From Thermomonas fusca DSM 15424 (lineage in GTDB: Bacteria > Pseudomonadota > Gammaproteobacteria > Xanthomonadales > Xanthomonadaceae): DNA of 64,000 nt. The DNA is taken from positions 56,454 to 120,453 of the forward strand of contig NZ_AUIV01000012.1 in assembly GCF_000423885.1 (NCBI RefSeq). The letters run 5' to 3'. The translations under genes and the position numbers were made by a program. The first letter of the stretch is position 1, and the number at the start of each line of letters is the position of its first letter. Of this stretch, positions 24,072-31,523 are shown one piece after another. Below the pieces are notes generated by a model. That model was not told the DNA's origin. It did no database searches and saw only the letters and a program-made list of their open reading frames with translations.

Positions 24072-25177
24072 CAGCTTTCCTCCGGGCGCAGCAGCAGGCG
24101 CAGATCCTCGCCCACCACGGTGCTGTCGATGCGCCGCATCTTCAGCCGCTGCGCCATCACGTCGATGTGCAGGCCGTCGAACAGCGGCCGCGCGCGCGGG
24201 CCCAGCAGCACCGGCGCCACGTACAGCAGCAGTTCGTCGACGAGACCGGCGTCGAGGAAGGCGCCGGCAAGGGTGGCGCCGGCCTCCAGCTGCACTTCGT
24301 TGACGCCACGCGCGGCCAGCAGCCGCAGCACCGCATCGAGATCGAAGCGGGTGCCTTGCGCCGGCACCGCAACGTGGTCGATTTCGATGCCGCGGGGCAG
24401 CCGGGCATCCGGCGCGTGGATGTACAGGGTCGGCGCCTCGCCTTCGCGCACGCGGCCGCGCGCCACCGTGGCCAGGCCCGGGTCCAGCACCACCCTCAGC
24501 GGCGGCAGGAACTCGCTGCCGTCTTCCAGCCGCACGGTGAGCTGCGGGTCGTCCGCCAGCACGGTGCCGGCGCCGGTCAGCAGCGCGCCGCTGCGCGCGC
24601 GCCAGCGCTGCACATCGTGGCGCGAAGCTTCGCCGCTGATCCACTTGGAGTCACCGGAGGCCATCGCGGTGCGACCGTCCAGGCTCATCGCCAGCTTGAC
24701 CCGCAGCCAGGGCCGGCCGCGCTCGACCCGAGCCAGGAAACCTCGGTTCAGCTCGCGCGCCTGCGCTTCCATCAAACCGTGTTCGACCGCGATCCCGGCG
24801 CCCTTCAATAGTTCGAAGCCGGCGCCGTCCACCGACGGGAACGGATCGCGCATGGCCGCGACCACCCGCGCCACCCCGGCCGCCACCAGCGCCTCCGCGC
24901 ACGGCGGCGTGCTGCCGTGGTGCGCGCAGGGCTCGAGGCTGACGTAGGCGGTCGCGCCGCGCGCGCGGTCGCCGGCGGCCTGCAACGCGAACACCTCCGC
25001 GTGCGGCCCGCCCTTGCGCTGGTGCCAGCCCTCGCCCACCACCTCGCCATCGCGGGCGATCACGCAGCCCACCATCGGGTTGGGGCGCGCCGTGTACGCG
25101 CCGCGTTCGGCCAGGCGCAACGCGCGCGCCATCAGCGCGTGGTCGGTGGCGGAAAACGAGAAGGGGGTCGGAGTCAC
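24071..25177 (-). CDS. ribD: Bifunctional diaminohydroxyphosphoribosylaminopyrimidine deaminase / reductase
   Basis: RibD carries out the deamination and reduction steps after GTP ring opening in riboflavin synthesis. The 368-residue protein has the zinc deaminase site PHAEVFAL and PCAHHGSTPPC in the first 150 residues and a DHFR-like reductase domain beginning near KLAMSLDGRTAM. The start is a GTG (25177) overlapping the nrdR stop as GTGA. The first codons (M-TPTPFS) are encoded by one arm of a palindromic repeat. An ATG 15 codons in (MARALRLAE) is an alternative start. No FMN riboswitch is visible upstream. Confidence 0.95.
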   Translation of the reverse strand: MTPTPFSFSATDHALMARALRLAERGAYTARPNPMVGCVIARDGEVVGEGWHQRKGGPHAEVFALQAAGDRARGATAYVSLEPCAHHGSTPPCAEALVAAGVARVVAAMRDPFPSVDGAGFELLKGAGIAVEHGLMEAQARELNRGFLARVERGRPWLRVKLAMSLDGRTAMASGDSKWISGEASRHDVQRWRARSGALLTGAGTVLADDPQLTVRLEDGSEFLPPLRVVLDPGLATVARGRVREGEAPTLYIHAPDARLPRGIEIDHVAVPAQGTRFDLDAVLRLLAARGVNEVQLEAGATLAGAFLDAGLVDELLLYVAPVLLGPRARPLFDGLHIDVMAQRLKMRRIDSTVVGEDLRLLLRPEES

Positions 25178-25239
25178 TTTTCCTTGTCCTTGCCCGGCTT
25201 GGCAGGAGGGCGGGGGGAAAGTGACTCCGACCCCCTCTT
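25161..25239. repeat. Palindromic repeat spanning the nrdR/ribD junction
   Basis: Perfect 18-bp arms 25163-25180 (GGGGGTCGGAGTCACTTT) and 25218-25235 flank a 37-nt centre, with partial matching beyond. The element encodes the last 20 or so residues of NrdR, its stop codon, and the start codon and first residues of RibD. Its core GGGGGTCRGAGT is shared with the palindrome inside thiL 4.4 kb away in the same operon. Confidence 0.8.
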
Positions 25240-25728
25240 CCCTTCCTCCAGCAGCGGCAGCTGGCCCTCGCCGGGAAGATCGCGCTCCAGCCGGTCCAGC
25301 TCCTCGCGGAAGTCGGCCACGTCTTCGAAGCTGCGGTAGACCGAGGCGAAGCGCACGTAGCCGACGTGGTCGAGCTTGCGCAGCTCGGCCATCACGAACT
25401 CACCGACGCGGCGCGCCGGGATCTCGCGCTCGGCGGCCATCCGCAGCTGGTGCACCACCGCCCGCACCGCGGCCTCGATCTGCTCCTCCGCCACCGGCCG
25501 CTTCTGCAGCGCGCGGTCGAAGCCGGTGCGCAACTTGCGCGCATCGAACGCCTCGCGCCGGCCGTCGGACTTGACGATGGCCGGCAGCTTCAGCTCGATG
25601 GTCTCGAGGGTGGAAAAGCGCTCGCCGCAGGCCTCGCAGACGCGCCGGCGGCGGATCGTGGCGCCGTCCTCCGACACCCGCGAATCGATCACGCGGGTGT
25701 CGCTGTGCTGGCAGAAAGGGCAATGCAT
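25174..25728 (-). CDS. nrdR: Transcriptional repressor NrdR of ribonucleotide reductase genes
   Basis: NrdR senses ATP/dATP and represses ribonucleotide reductase operons. The product has the N-terminal zinc ribbon MHCPFCQHSDTRVIDSR...CEACG (Cys3, Cys6, Cys31, Cys34), followed by an ATP-cone domain (KSDGRREAFDARKLRTGF and so on, about residues 50-140). At 184 residues it is longer than most homologues because the basic tail, from about residue 164 on, is encoded by the palindromic repeat at 25161. The tail is outside the conserved domains. It is followed directly by ribD, the common nrdR-rib arrangement. Confidence 0.95.
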   Translation of the reverse strand: MHCPFCQHSDTRVIDSRVSEDGATIRRRRVCEACGERFSTLETIELKLPAIVKSDGRREAFDARKLRTGFDRALQKRPVAEEQIEAAVRAVVHQLRMAAEREIPARRVGEFVMAELRKLDHVGYVRFASVYRSFEDVADFREELDRLERDLPGEGQLPLLEEGKRGSESLSPRPPAKPGKDKEK

Positions 25729-25765
25729 AAGTCAGCAACGGGCAGCGTTCGCCCGCGCCCTGCGC

Positions 25766-27034
25766 TCAGCCATACACCGGGAACTGCTTGCACTGCTTCT
25801 CGACGTTGGCGCGCACGCCGGCGATCACGTTGTCGTCGTTGGGGTTGTCCAGCACGTCGCAGATCCACTCGGCCAGCGCCACGCAGTCGGCTTCCTTGTA
25901 ACCGCGGGTGGTAACCGCCGGGGTGCCGATGCGCAGGCCGGAGGTGACGAAGGGCTTGCGCGGGTCGTTCGGCACCGAATTCTTGTTGACGGTGATGTGC
26001 GCCTTGCCCAGTGCCTCTTCCGCCTGCTTGCCGGACACGTCCTTGCCGATCATGTCGACCAGCATCAGGTGGTTCCGGGTGCCGCCGGAGACGATCTTGT
26101 AACCGCGGGAAATGATCACCTTCGCCATTGCCTGCGCGTTCTTCACCACCTGCTGCTGGTATTCGGTGAACGCCGGCTCCAGCGCTTCCTTGAACGCCGC
26201 CGCCTTGGCGGCGATCACGTGCATCAGCGGGCCGCCCTGGATGCCGGGGAACACGATCGACTGCAGCTTCTTCTCGATCTCCTCGGCCTGCTCGCCCATC
26301 GCCGCGCGGCTGGCGATGATGATGCCGCCGCGCGGGCCGCGCAGGGTCTTGTGGGTGGTGGAGGTGACCACGTGCGCGTGCGCCAGCGGGCTCGGGTACA
26401 CGCCGGCGGCGACCAGGCCGGCCACGTGGGCCATGTCCACGAACAGATAGGCGCCGACCTTGTCGGCGATGGCGCGGAAGCGCGCCCAGTCGACCACCTG
26501 CGAATAGGCGGAAAAGCCAGCGACGACCATCTTCGGCTTGTGCTCCAGCGCGAGGCGCTCCACTTCGTCGTAGTCGATCAGGCCTTCGTCGTTGACGCCG
26601 TATTGCACCGCGTTGAACAGCTTGCCGGAGGCATTGACCTTGGCGCCGTGGGTCAGGTGGCCGCCGTGCGCCAGCGACATGCCGAGGATGGTGTCGCCCG
26701 GCTGCAGCAGCGCGAAGTACACCGCCTGGTTGGCCTGGCTGCCGCTGTGCGGCTGCACGTTGGCGTAGTCGGCGCCGTACAGCTGCTTGAGGCGGTCGAT
26801 CGCCAGCTGCTCGGCGATATCGACGTATTCGCAGCCGCCGTAATAACGCTTGCCCGGGTAGCCCTCGGCGTACTTGTTGGTCAGCTGGCTGCCCTGCGCT
26901 TCCATAACCCTGGGGCTTGCGTAGTTCTCGGAAGCGATCAGCTCGACGTGGTCTTCCTGGCGGCGGTCCTCGGCGGCGATGGCCTTGGCCAGTTCGGGGT
27001 CGAAAGCGGCAAGCGTATCGGCGCGGGAGAACAT
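25766..27034 (-). CDS. glyA: Serine hydroxymethyltransferase
   Basis: GlyA interconverts serine and glycine using PLP and tetrahydrofolate, feeding one-carbon units to purine, thymidylate and methionine synthesis. The 422-residue product begins MFSRADTLAAFDPELAKAI and has LIASENYASPRVMEAQGS, NVQPHSGSQAN and the PLP lysine (Lys229) in TSTTHKTLRGPRGG. The open frame runs far upstream but only the chosen ATG gives the family N-terminus. It lies 37 nt upstream of nrdR on the same strand. TAGAAT at 27078-27073 may be its -10. Confidence 0.98.
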   Translation of the reverse strand: MFSRADTLAAFDPELAKAIAAEDRRQEDHVELIASENYASPRVMEAQGSQLTNKYAEGYPGKRYYGGCEYVDIAEQLAIDRLKQLYGADYANVQPHSGSQANQAVYFALLQPGDTILGMSLAHGGHLTHGAKVNASGKLFNAVQYGVNDEGLIDYDEVERLALEHKPKMVVAGFSAYSQVVDWARFRAIADKVGAYLFVDMAHVAGLVAAGVYPSPLAHAHVVTSTTHKTLRGPRGGIIIASRAAMGEQAEEIEKKLQSIVFPGIQGGPLMHVIAAKAAAFKEALEPAFTEYQQQVVKNAQAMAKVIISRGYKIVSGGTRNHLMLVDMIGKDVSGKQAEEALGKAHITVNKNSVPNDPRKPFVTSGLRIGTPAVTTRGYKEADCVALAEWICDVLDNPNDDNVIAGVRANVEKQCKQFPVYG

Positions 27035-27132
27035 CGGGCGGCTCCGGAAATGGGGGGACGTGGGGAAGCTGAATTCTAGCCCGTTTCGCGCCCGTTCCCG
27101 GCCATTTTCCCGCCGCAACTGTCCGTTCCAGC

Positions 27133-27138
27133 TATAAT
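27133..27138 (+). promoter_or_regulatory. Predicted -10 element for ettA
   Basis: A perfect TATAAT lies 68 nt upstream of the ettA ATG in the 171-bp divergent glyA/ettA region. No clear TTGACA-like -35 is found at 16-18 nt, so the promoter may depend on other contacts. The glyA side of the region has TAGAAT at 27073-27078 on the minus strand. Confidence 0.5.
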
Positions 27139-27205
27139 TTCCGCATCCCGAAATCCCTTCGCGGCCCTGCCCGGTGCAGGCCGCCGCCGTACGCCCGGAG
27201 CGCGC

Positions 27206-28870
27206 ATGTCCTCGCAATACATCTACACCATGAACCGCGTGTCCAAGGTGGTTCCGCCGAAGCGGCAGATCATCAAGGACATCTCGCTGAGCTTCTTCCC
27301 CGGCGCCAAGATCGGCCTGCTGGGCCTGAACGGCTCCGGCAAGTCCACCGTGCTGCGGATCATGGCCGGCGTGGACAAGGATTTCGAAGGCGAGGCGCGC
27401 CCGCAGGCCGGCATCAAGGTCGGCTATCTGGCGCAGGAGCCGGAGCTGAACCCGGAACACACCGTGCGCCAGGCGGTGGAAGAAGGCGTGGGCGAAGTGC
27501 TGCAGGCGCAGGCCCGGCTGGACGAGGTCTATGCCGCCTATGCCGAGGAGGGCGCGGATTTCGACGCGCTGGCCAAGGAACAGGAGCGGCTGGAGGCTAT
27601 CCTCGCCGCCGGCGATGCGCACACCCTTGAAAACCAGCTGGAAGTGGCCGCCGACGCGCTGCGCCTGCCGCCGTGGGACGCCATCGTCGGCAAGCTGTCG
27701 GGTGGCGAGAAGCGCCGCGTGGCGCTGTGCCGCCTGCTGCTGCAGAAGCCCGACATGCTGCTGCTTGACGAACCCACCAACCACCTCGATGCCGAGTCGG
27801 TGGAATGGCTGGAGCAGTTCCTGGCGCGTTACACCGGCACCGTGGTGGCGGTCACCCATGACCGCTACTTCCTCGACAACGCCGCCGAGTGGATCCTCGA
27901 ACTCGACCGCGGCCGCGGCATCCCGTGGAAGGGCAACTACACCGACTGGCTGACCCAGAAGGACGAGCGCCTGAAGCAGGAAGAGAACCAGGAGAAATCG
28001 CGGCAGAAGGCGATCCAGAAGGAACTGGAATGGGCGCGCAGCAACGCCAAGGGCGGCCGCAGCAAGGGCAAGGCACGTCTGGCGCGGCTGGACGAACTGC
28101 AGTCGGTGGACTACCAGCGCCGCAACGAGACCAACGAGATCTTCATTCCGCCGGGCGAACGCCTGGGCAATTCGGTGATCGAATTCAAGAACGTCAGCAA
28201 GCGGTTCGGTGACCGCCTCCTGATCGACGACCTGTCGATGATCGTGCCGCCGGGCGCCATCGTCGGCATCATCGGCCCGAACGGCGCCGGCAAGTCGACG
28301 CTGTTCAAGATGATCACCGGGCAGGAGAAGCCGGATTCGGGATCGATCAACATCGGCCCGACCGTGAACCTGGCCTACGTCGACCAGAGCCGCGGCGCGC
28401 TGGAAGGCAACCACACCGTGTTCCAGGAAGTCTCCGGCGGCCTCGACATCCTCAACATCAACGGCGTGGAGATCCAGTCGCGCGCCTACATCGGCCGCTT
28501 CAACTTCAAGGGCCAGGACCAACAGAAGCTGGTGGGTTCGCTGTCCGGCGGTGAACGCGGCCGCCTGCACATGGCCAAGACCCTCCTGCAGGGCGGCAAC
28601 GTGCTGCTGCTTGACGAACCGTCCAACGACCTCGACATCGAGACCCTGCGTGCGCTGGAAGACGCGCTGCTGGAGTTTCCCGGCAACACCTTCGTCATCT
28701 CGCATGACCGCTGGTTCCTGGACCGCATCGCCACCCACATCCTCGCCTTCGAGGGCGACTCGCACGTGGAGTTCTTCCAGGGCAACTACCGCGAGTACGA
28801 GGAAGACAAGAAGCGCCGCATGGGCGACGATGCCGGACCGAAGCGGCTGCGGTTCAAGGCGCTGAAGTGA
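27206..28870 (+). CDS. ettA: Energy-dependent translational throttle protein EttA (ABC-F ATPase)
   Basis: EttA binds the ribosomal E site and gates entry into elongation according to the ATP/ADP ratio. The 554-residue protein has two ABC cassettes: Walker A GLNGSGKST at residues 40-48 and GPNGAGKST from about 357, each with LSGGE signature and LLDEPTNHLDAESVEWLE / LLDEPSNDLDIETLRALE Walker B regions. Between them lie the arm and a basic P-site tether linker (about residues 240-310) with many Lys/Arg/Glu. No membrane segments are present. A GGAG precedes the ATG. Confidence 0.97.
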   Translation: MSSQYIYTMNRVSKVVPPKRQIIKDISLSFFPGAKIGLLGLNGSGKSTVLRIMAGVDKDFEGEARPQAGIKVGYLAQEPELNPEHTVRQAVEEGVGEVLQAQARLDEVYAAYAEEGADFDALAKEQERLEAILAAGDAHTLENQLEVAADALRLPPWDAIVGKLSGGEKRRVALCRLLLQKPDMLLLDEPTNHLDAESVEWLEQFLARYTGTVVAVTHDRYFLDNAAEWILELDRGRGIPWKGNYTDWLTQKDERLKQEENQEKSRQKAIQKELEWARSNAKGGRSKGKARLARLDELQSVDYQRRNETNEIFIPPGERLGNSVIEFKNVSKRFGDRLLIDDLSMIVPPGAIVGIIGPNGAGKSTLFKMITGQEKPDSGSINIGPTVNLAYVDQSRGALEGNHTVFQEVSGGLDILNINGVEIQSRAYIGRFNFKGQDQQKLVGSLSGGERGRLHMAKTLLQGGNVLLLDEPSNDLDIETLRALEDALLEFPGNTFVISHDRWFLDRIATHILAFEGDSHVEFFQGNYREYEEDKKRRMGDDAGPKRLRFKALK

Positions 28871-28879
28871 CGCTTCTCT

Positions 28880-28970
28880 CCCTCCCCTTCCTGAAGGGGA
28901 GGGCCGGAGTGGGGTTGCGCCACCGCTAACCCCCTCCCAGCCTCCCCCTGCAAGCAGGGGGGAGGAGCCA
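28880..28970. repeat. Twin GC-rich hairpins between ettA and pyrF
   Basis: The first hairpin has perfect 10-bp arms CCCTCCCCTT (28880-28889) and 28894-28903 around a 4-nt loop. The second (about 28941-28965) pairs CCTCCCCCTG with its complement around CAAG, with one bulged base. Between them lies GGCCGGAGTGGGGTTGCG-type sequence seen as intergenic filler in many GC-rich genomes. The pair may terminate ettA transcription or be a dispersed intergenic repeat. There is no T-tract. Confidence 0.6.
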
Positions 28971-28986
28971 AACGGGGGATTACCGC

Positions 28987-29802
28987 ATGACCTTCATCGA
29001 AAAACTGCGCGCCCGCTGGCGCGAGGCGAACAGCCTGCTCTGCGTCGGCCTCGACCCGGATCCGGCGAAGTTCCCGGATCGCTTCGTCAACGATGTGGAT
29101 GCGCTGTTCGCGTTCTGCCGCGACATCGCCGATGCCACCGCCGAATACGCCTGCGCCTTCAAGCCGCAGATTGCCTACTTCGCCGCCCACAACGACGGCG
29201 AGACGCAGCTGCAGCGGCTGATCGCGCACCTCAACGGCGCGCACCCGGACGTGCCGGTGATCCTGGACGCCAAGCGCGGTGACATCGGCAGCACCGCGCA
29301 GCAATACGCCTGCGAGGCGTTCGAGCGCTTCGGCGCCGACGCGGTGACGCTGAACCCCTACATGGGCCGCGATTCGGCCGATCCGTTCCTGCAGTACAAC
29401 GACCGCGGCTGCGTGTTCCTCTGCCACACCTCCAACCCCGGCGCGCGCGACTTCCAGGAACTGCTGGTGGACGGCGCACCGCTGTACCAGCACGTCGCCC
29501 GCACCATTGCCGGCGAGTGGAACGGCGACGGCAACTGCGCGCTGGTGGTCGGCGCCACCTTCCCGGAGGAGTTGAAGGTGATCCGCGGCCTCGTCGGCGA
29601 CATGCCGCTGCTGATCCCCGGCGTGGGCGCGCAGGGCGGCGACGTCGAGGCGGTGGTGCGCAATGGCCGCTCCGCCGATGGCACCGGCCTGATGATCAAT
29701 TCCTCGCGCGGGATCCTGTACGCCTCGCGCGGGGAAGGCTATGCGGAAGCGGCGGCCGACGCGGCCAAGTCGCTGCGCGACCAGATCAACCGCTACCGCT
29801 GA
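28987..29802 (+). CDS. pyrF: Orotidine 5'-phosphate decarboxylase (group 2 type)
   Basis: PyrF decarboxylates OMP to UMP, the last step of de novo pyrimidine synthesis. The 271-residue product is the longer subfamily of OMP decarboxylases, with CVGLDPDPAKFP near the N-terminus, the catalytic DAKRGDIGST (Lys96) and LLIPGVGAQGGDVE binding the phosphate. It stands alone, separated from ettA by the hairpin region, and is convergent with the glycosyltransferase gene 33 nt away. Confidence 0.97.
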   Translation: MTFIEKLRARWREANSLLCVGLDPDPAKFPDRFVNDVDALFAFCRDIADATAEYACAFKPQIAYFAAHNDGETQLQRLIAHLNGAHPDVPVILDAKRGDIGSTAQQYACEAFERFGADAVTLNPYMGRDSADPFLQYNDRGCVFLCHTSNPGARDFQELLVDGAPLYQHVARTIAGEWNGDGNCALVVGATFPEELKVIRGLVGDMPLLIPGVGAQGGDVEAVVRNGRSADGTGLMINSSRGILYASRGEGYAEAAADAAKSLRDQINRYR

Positions 29803-29835
29803 ACGCTGTCGCGCACGGCATCGGAGCGGGCGCGG

Positions 29836-30672
29836 TCAGCGGCGCAGCGCCGCGCGCAGCGCCGCCAGCGGGAAACGCCCCCAGATCATCGCGAACACCG
29901 CGGCGCGGGTGAGGCGCCCGCGCCGCGCCGCCTCGAACTTGCGGAAATACCGCCACAGGCCGCGGTGCTTGTGCCATTCGACGAACAGTGGCCGCGAGCG
30001 CGACGACACTCCGCGCACGTGCAGTACCTCGCTGTCGTTGGCGATGGCGACCACGCCGCCGGCCTGGCGCACGCGCCGGCACAGGTCCAGGTCCTCCGCA
30101 TGCAGGCGGTAGCCTTCGTCGAAGCCGCCGATGCGGGCGAACAGCGCGCGCGGCAGCAGCAGCAGCGCGCCGGACACCGCATCCACCAGCTGCAGCGCCT
30201 GCGCCGGATCGCGCGGCAACGACAGTCCGCGCGCGCTTGAGGTGCGCAGCATCGCCGCGAAGTCCGGATCGCGCCGGCGCGCGGCGGCGTCCAACGTGCC
30301 GTCCTCGCCGCGCAGCACGCCGCCTACCAGCGCATCGGCCAGCGAAGCGGCGGCATCACGCAGCCGCGCCAACGTGTCCGTTTCGATGAAACAGTCGGGA
30401 TTGACGAAGGCCAGCCACGGCGCGGCACTGGCCGCCGCGCCTTGGTTGCAGGCCACGGCGAAGCCGGGATTGTCCGGGTTGGCGATGAAGCGCAGGCGCG
30501 CATCGGCCAGCGCATGGCGCTGCACGAGGTCGATGCCGGCATCGCGCGAGGCGTTGTCGATCACCCGGATTTCTTCGACGCCGTCCGCCGCGCGCAGCCG
30601 CGACAGGCATTCGTCCAGCGTCTCCTCGCTGTTGCAGGAGACCACCACGACGGCGATGCCGGCGTCGCTCAC
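29836..30672 (-). CDS. Family 2 glycosyltransferase, rhamnosyltransferase-like
   Basis: The 278-residue GT-A fold enzyme begins IAVVVVSCNSEETLDECLSRL and contains VIDNASRDAG, NPDNPGFAVACNQG, FVNPDCFIETDT (metal/nucleotide-sugar site) and GYRLHAEDLDLCRRVRQAG. This pattern is typical of WbbL-like rhamnosyltransferases that build surface polysaccharide or glycolipids. Acceptor and sugar cannot be deduced. The GTG start overlaps the stop of the preceding glycosyltransferase gene (GTGA). It is the last gene of the secretion operon; no membrane segment is seen. Confidence 0.85.
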   Translation of the reverse strand: MSDAGIAVVVVSCNSEETLDECLSRLRAADGVEEIRVIDNASRDAGIDLVQRHALADARLRFIANPDNPGFAVACNQGAAASAAPWLAFVNPDCFIETDTLARLRDAAASLADALVGGVLRGEDGTLDAAARRRDPDFAAMLRTSSARGLSLPRDPAQALQLVDAVSGALLLLPRALFARIGGFDEGYRLHAEDLDLCRRVRQAGGVVAIANDSEVLHVRGVSSRSRPLFVEWHKHRGLWRYFRKFEAARRGRLTRAAVFAMIWGRFPLAALRAALRR

Positions 30673-31523
30673 GAGGCGCCCGCGAACAGGTCGGCCTGCG
30701 GCGGCAGCCGCGCCAGCTGCGCGAGCTCCTCGCCCAGGCGGGTGCGCAGCGCGCGCTGCGGGTCGTCCATCAGGCAGTGTGCGATCCGCGCGTGCCAGGC
30801 CGGCCAGCGCGCACACAGCGCGTCCATGTCGCCCTCGCGCGGCGCGCCTTCGGCGGCGCGCAGGACGAAGGCGGTTTCGCACAGCACGTTGCGTCCGCCC
30901 AGCCCGGCCATGCGCAGGCTCAAGTCGATCAGCGCAGCGTACCAGGAGCGATAGCTGGCGGCATCCAGCCCGCCCGCCTGCACGCGGGCACGGCCGCGCA
31001 GCAGCACCGCATGGCCCACCGCCGCCGGCAATTCTGGATGCACCGGCGGCAGCAGTGCGCAGGCCTGGGCCAGCAGCGGCGACGGGTATTCGAGCGTGGC
31101 GATCTCGCCGATCCGCGGCCACGCCGCAGCCTCGCCGGCATTGCTCCACGGGGTGGCGCTGGCGATTGCCGGATCGCGCGCCAGGCATTCGGCCAGCCGC
31201 TCCAGCCAGCCGGGCGCGGGCGCCGCGTCACTGGCCAATACCGCAACGTCGGCGTCGGCGCAGGCGCGCAGCGCCTCGTCCATGTGCGCGGCTTCGCCCA
31301 GCGGCGCGGCGCGACGGGTGTGCGCGGCCTGCAGGCGGGTACGTGCCAGCCAGCCTTCGATGAGGGCGACGCCGCGCGGCCCGGCCTGGGCGTTGTCCGC
31401 CAGCCACACCCGCGTGCCCGCAGGCGTGCCGGCATCGAGTGCGGCCAGGCAGGCGTCGAGTGCGTCCTCGTCGGTGCCCACCGGCACCAGCACGATCGGC
31501 AGGGCGGGATCGCTGCGGATCAC
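30669..31523 (-). CDS. Putative glycosyltransferase (GT-A/family 2-like), coupled to gspD
   Basis: The 284-residue product begins (GTG) IRSDPALPIVLVPVG and has GT2-like features: RVWLADNAQAGPRG, DVAVLASDAAPAPGWLERLAECL and SATPWSNAGEAAA. It is more divergent than its neighbour and lacks a clean DxD and the ED-acceptor motif, so catalytic activity is less certain. Its GTG overlaps the gspD stop codon, and its stop overlaps the next gene's GTG. All three are thus translationally coupled, which suggests a role tied to the secretion operon or simple co-transcription. Confidence 0.7.
   Translation of the reverse strand: MIRSDPALPIVLVPVGTDEDALDACLAALDAGTPAGTRVWLADNAQAGPRGVALIEGWLARTRLQAAHTRRAAPLGEAAHMDEALRACADADVAVLASDAAPAPGWLERLAECLARDPAIASATPWSNAGEAAAWPRIGEIATLEYPSPLLAQACALLPPVHPELPAAVGHAVLLRGRARVQAGGLDAASYRSWYAALIDLSLRMAGLGGRNVLCETAFVLRAAEGAPREGDMDALCARWPAWHARIAHCLMDDPQRALRTRLGEELAQLARLPPQADLFAGAS

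Noticed and set aside
25178..25239. FMN riboswitch upstream of ribD
   Set aside because: The sequence before ribD is the nrdR 3' end and a palindrome; none of the conserved FMN aptamer blocks is seen.
27035..28765. Upstream extension of the glyA frame to nearly 1000 codons
   Set aside because: The extension is antisense to ettA and unrelated to GlyA; the family N-terminus starts at 27034.
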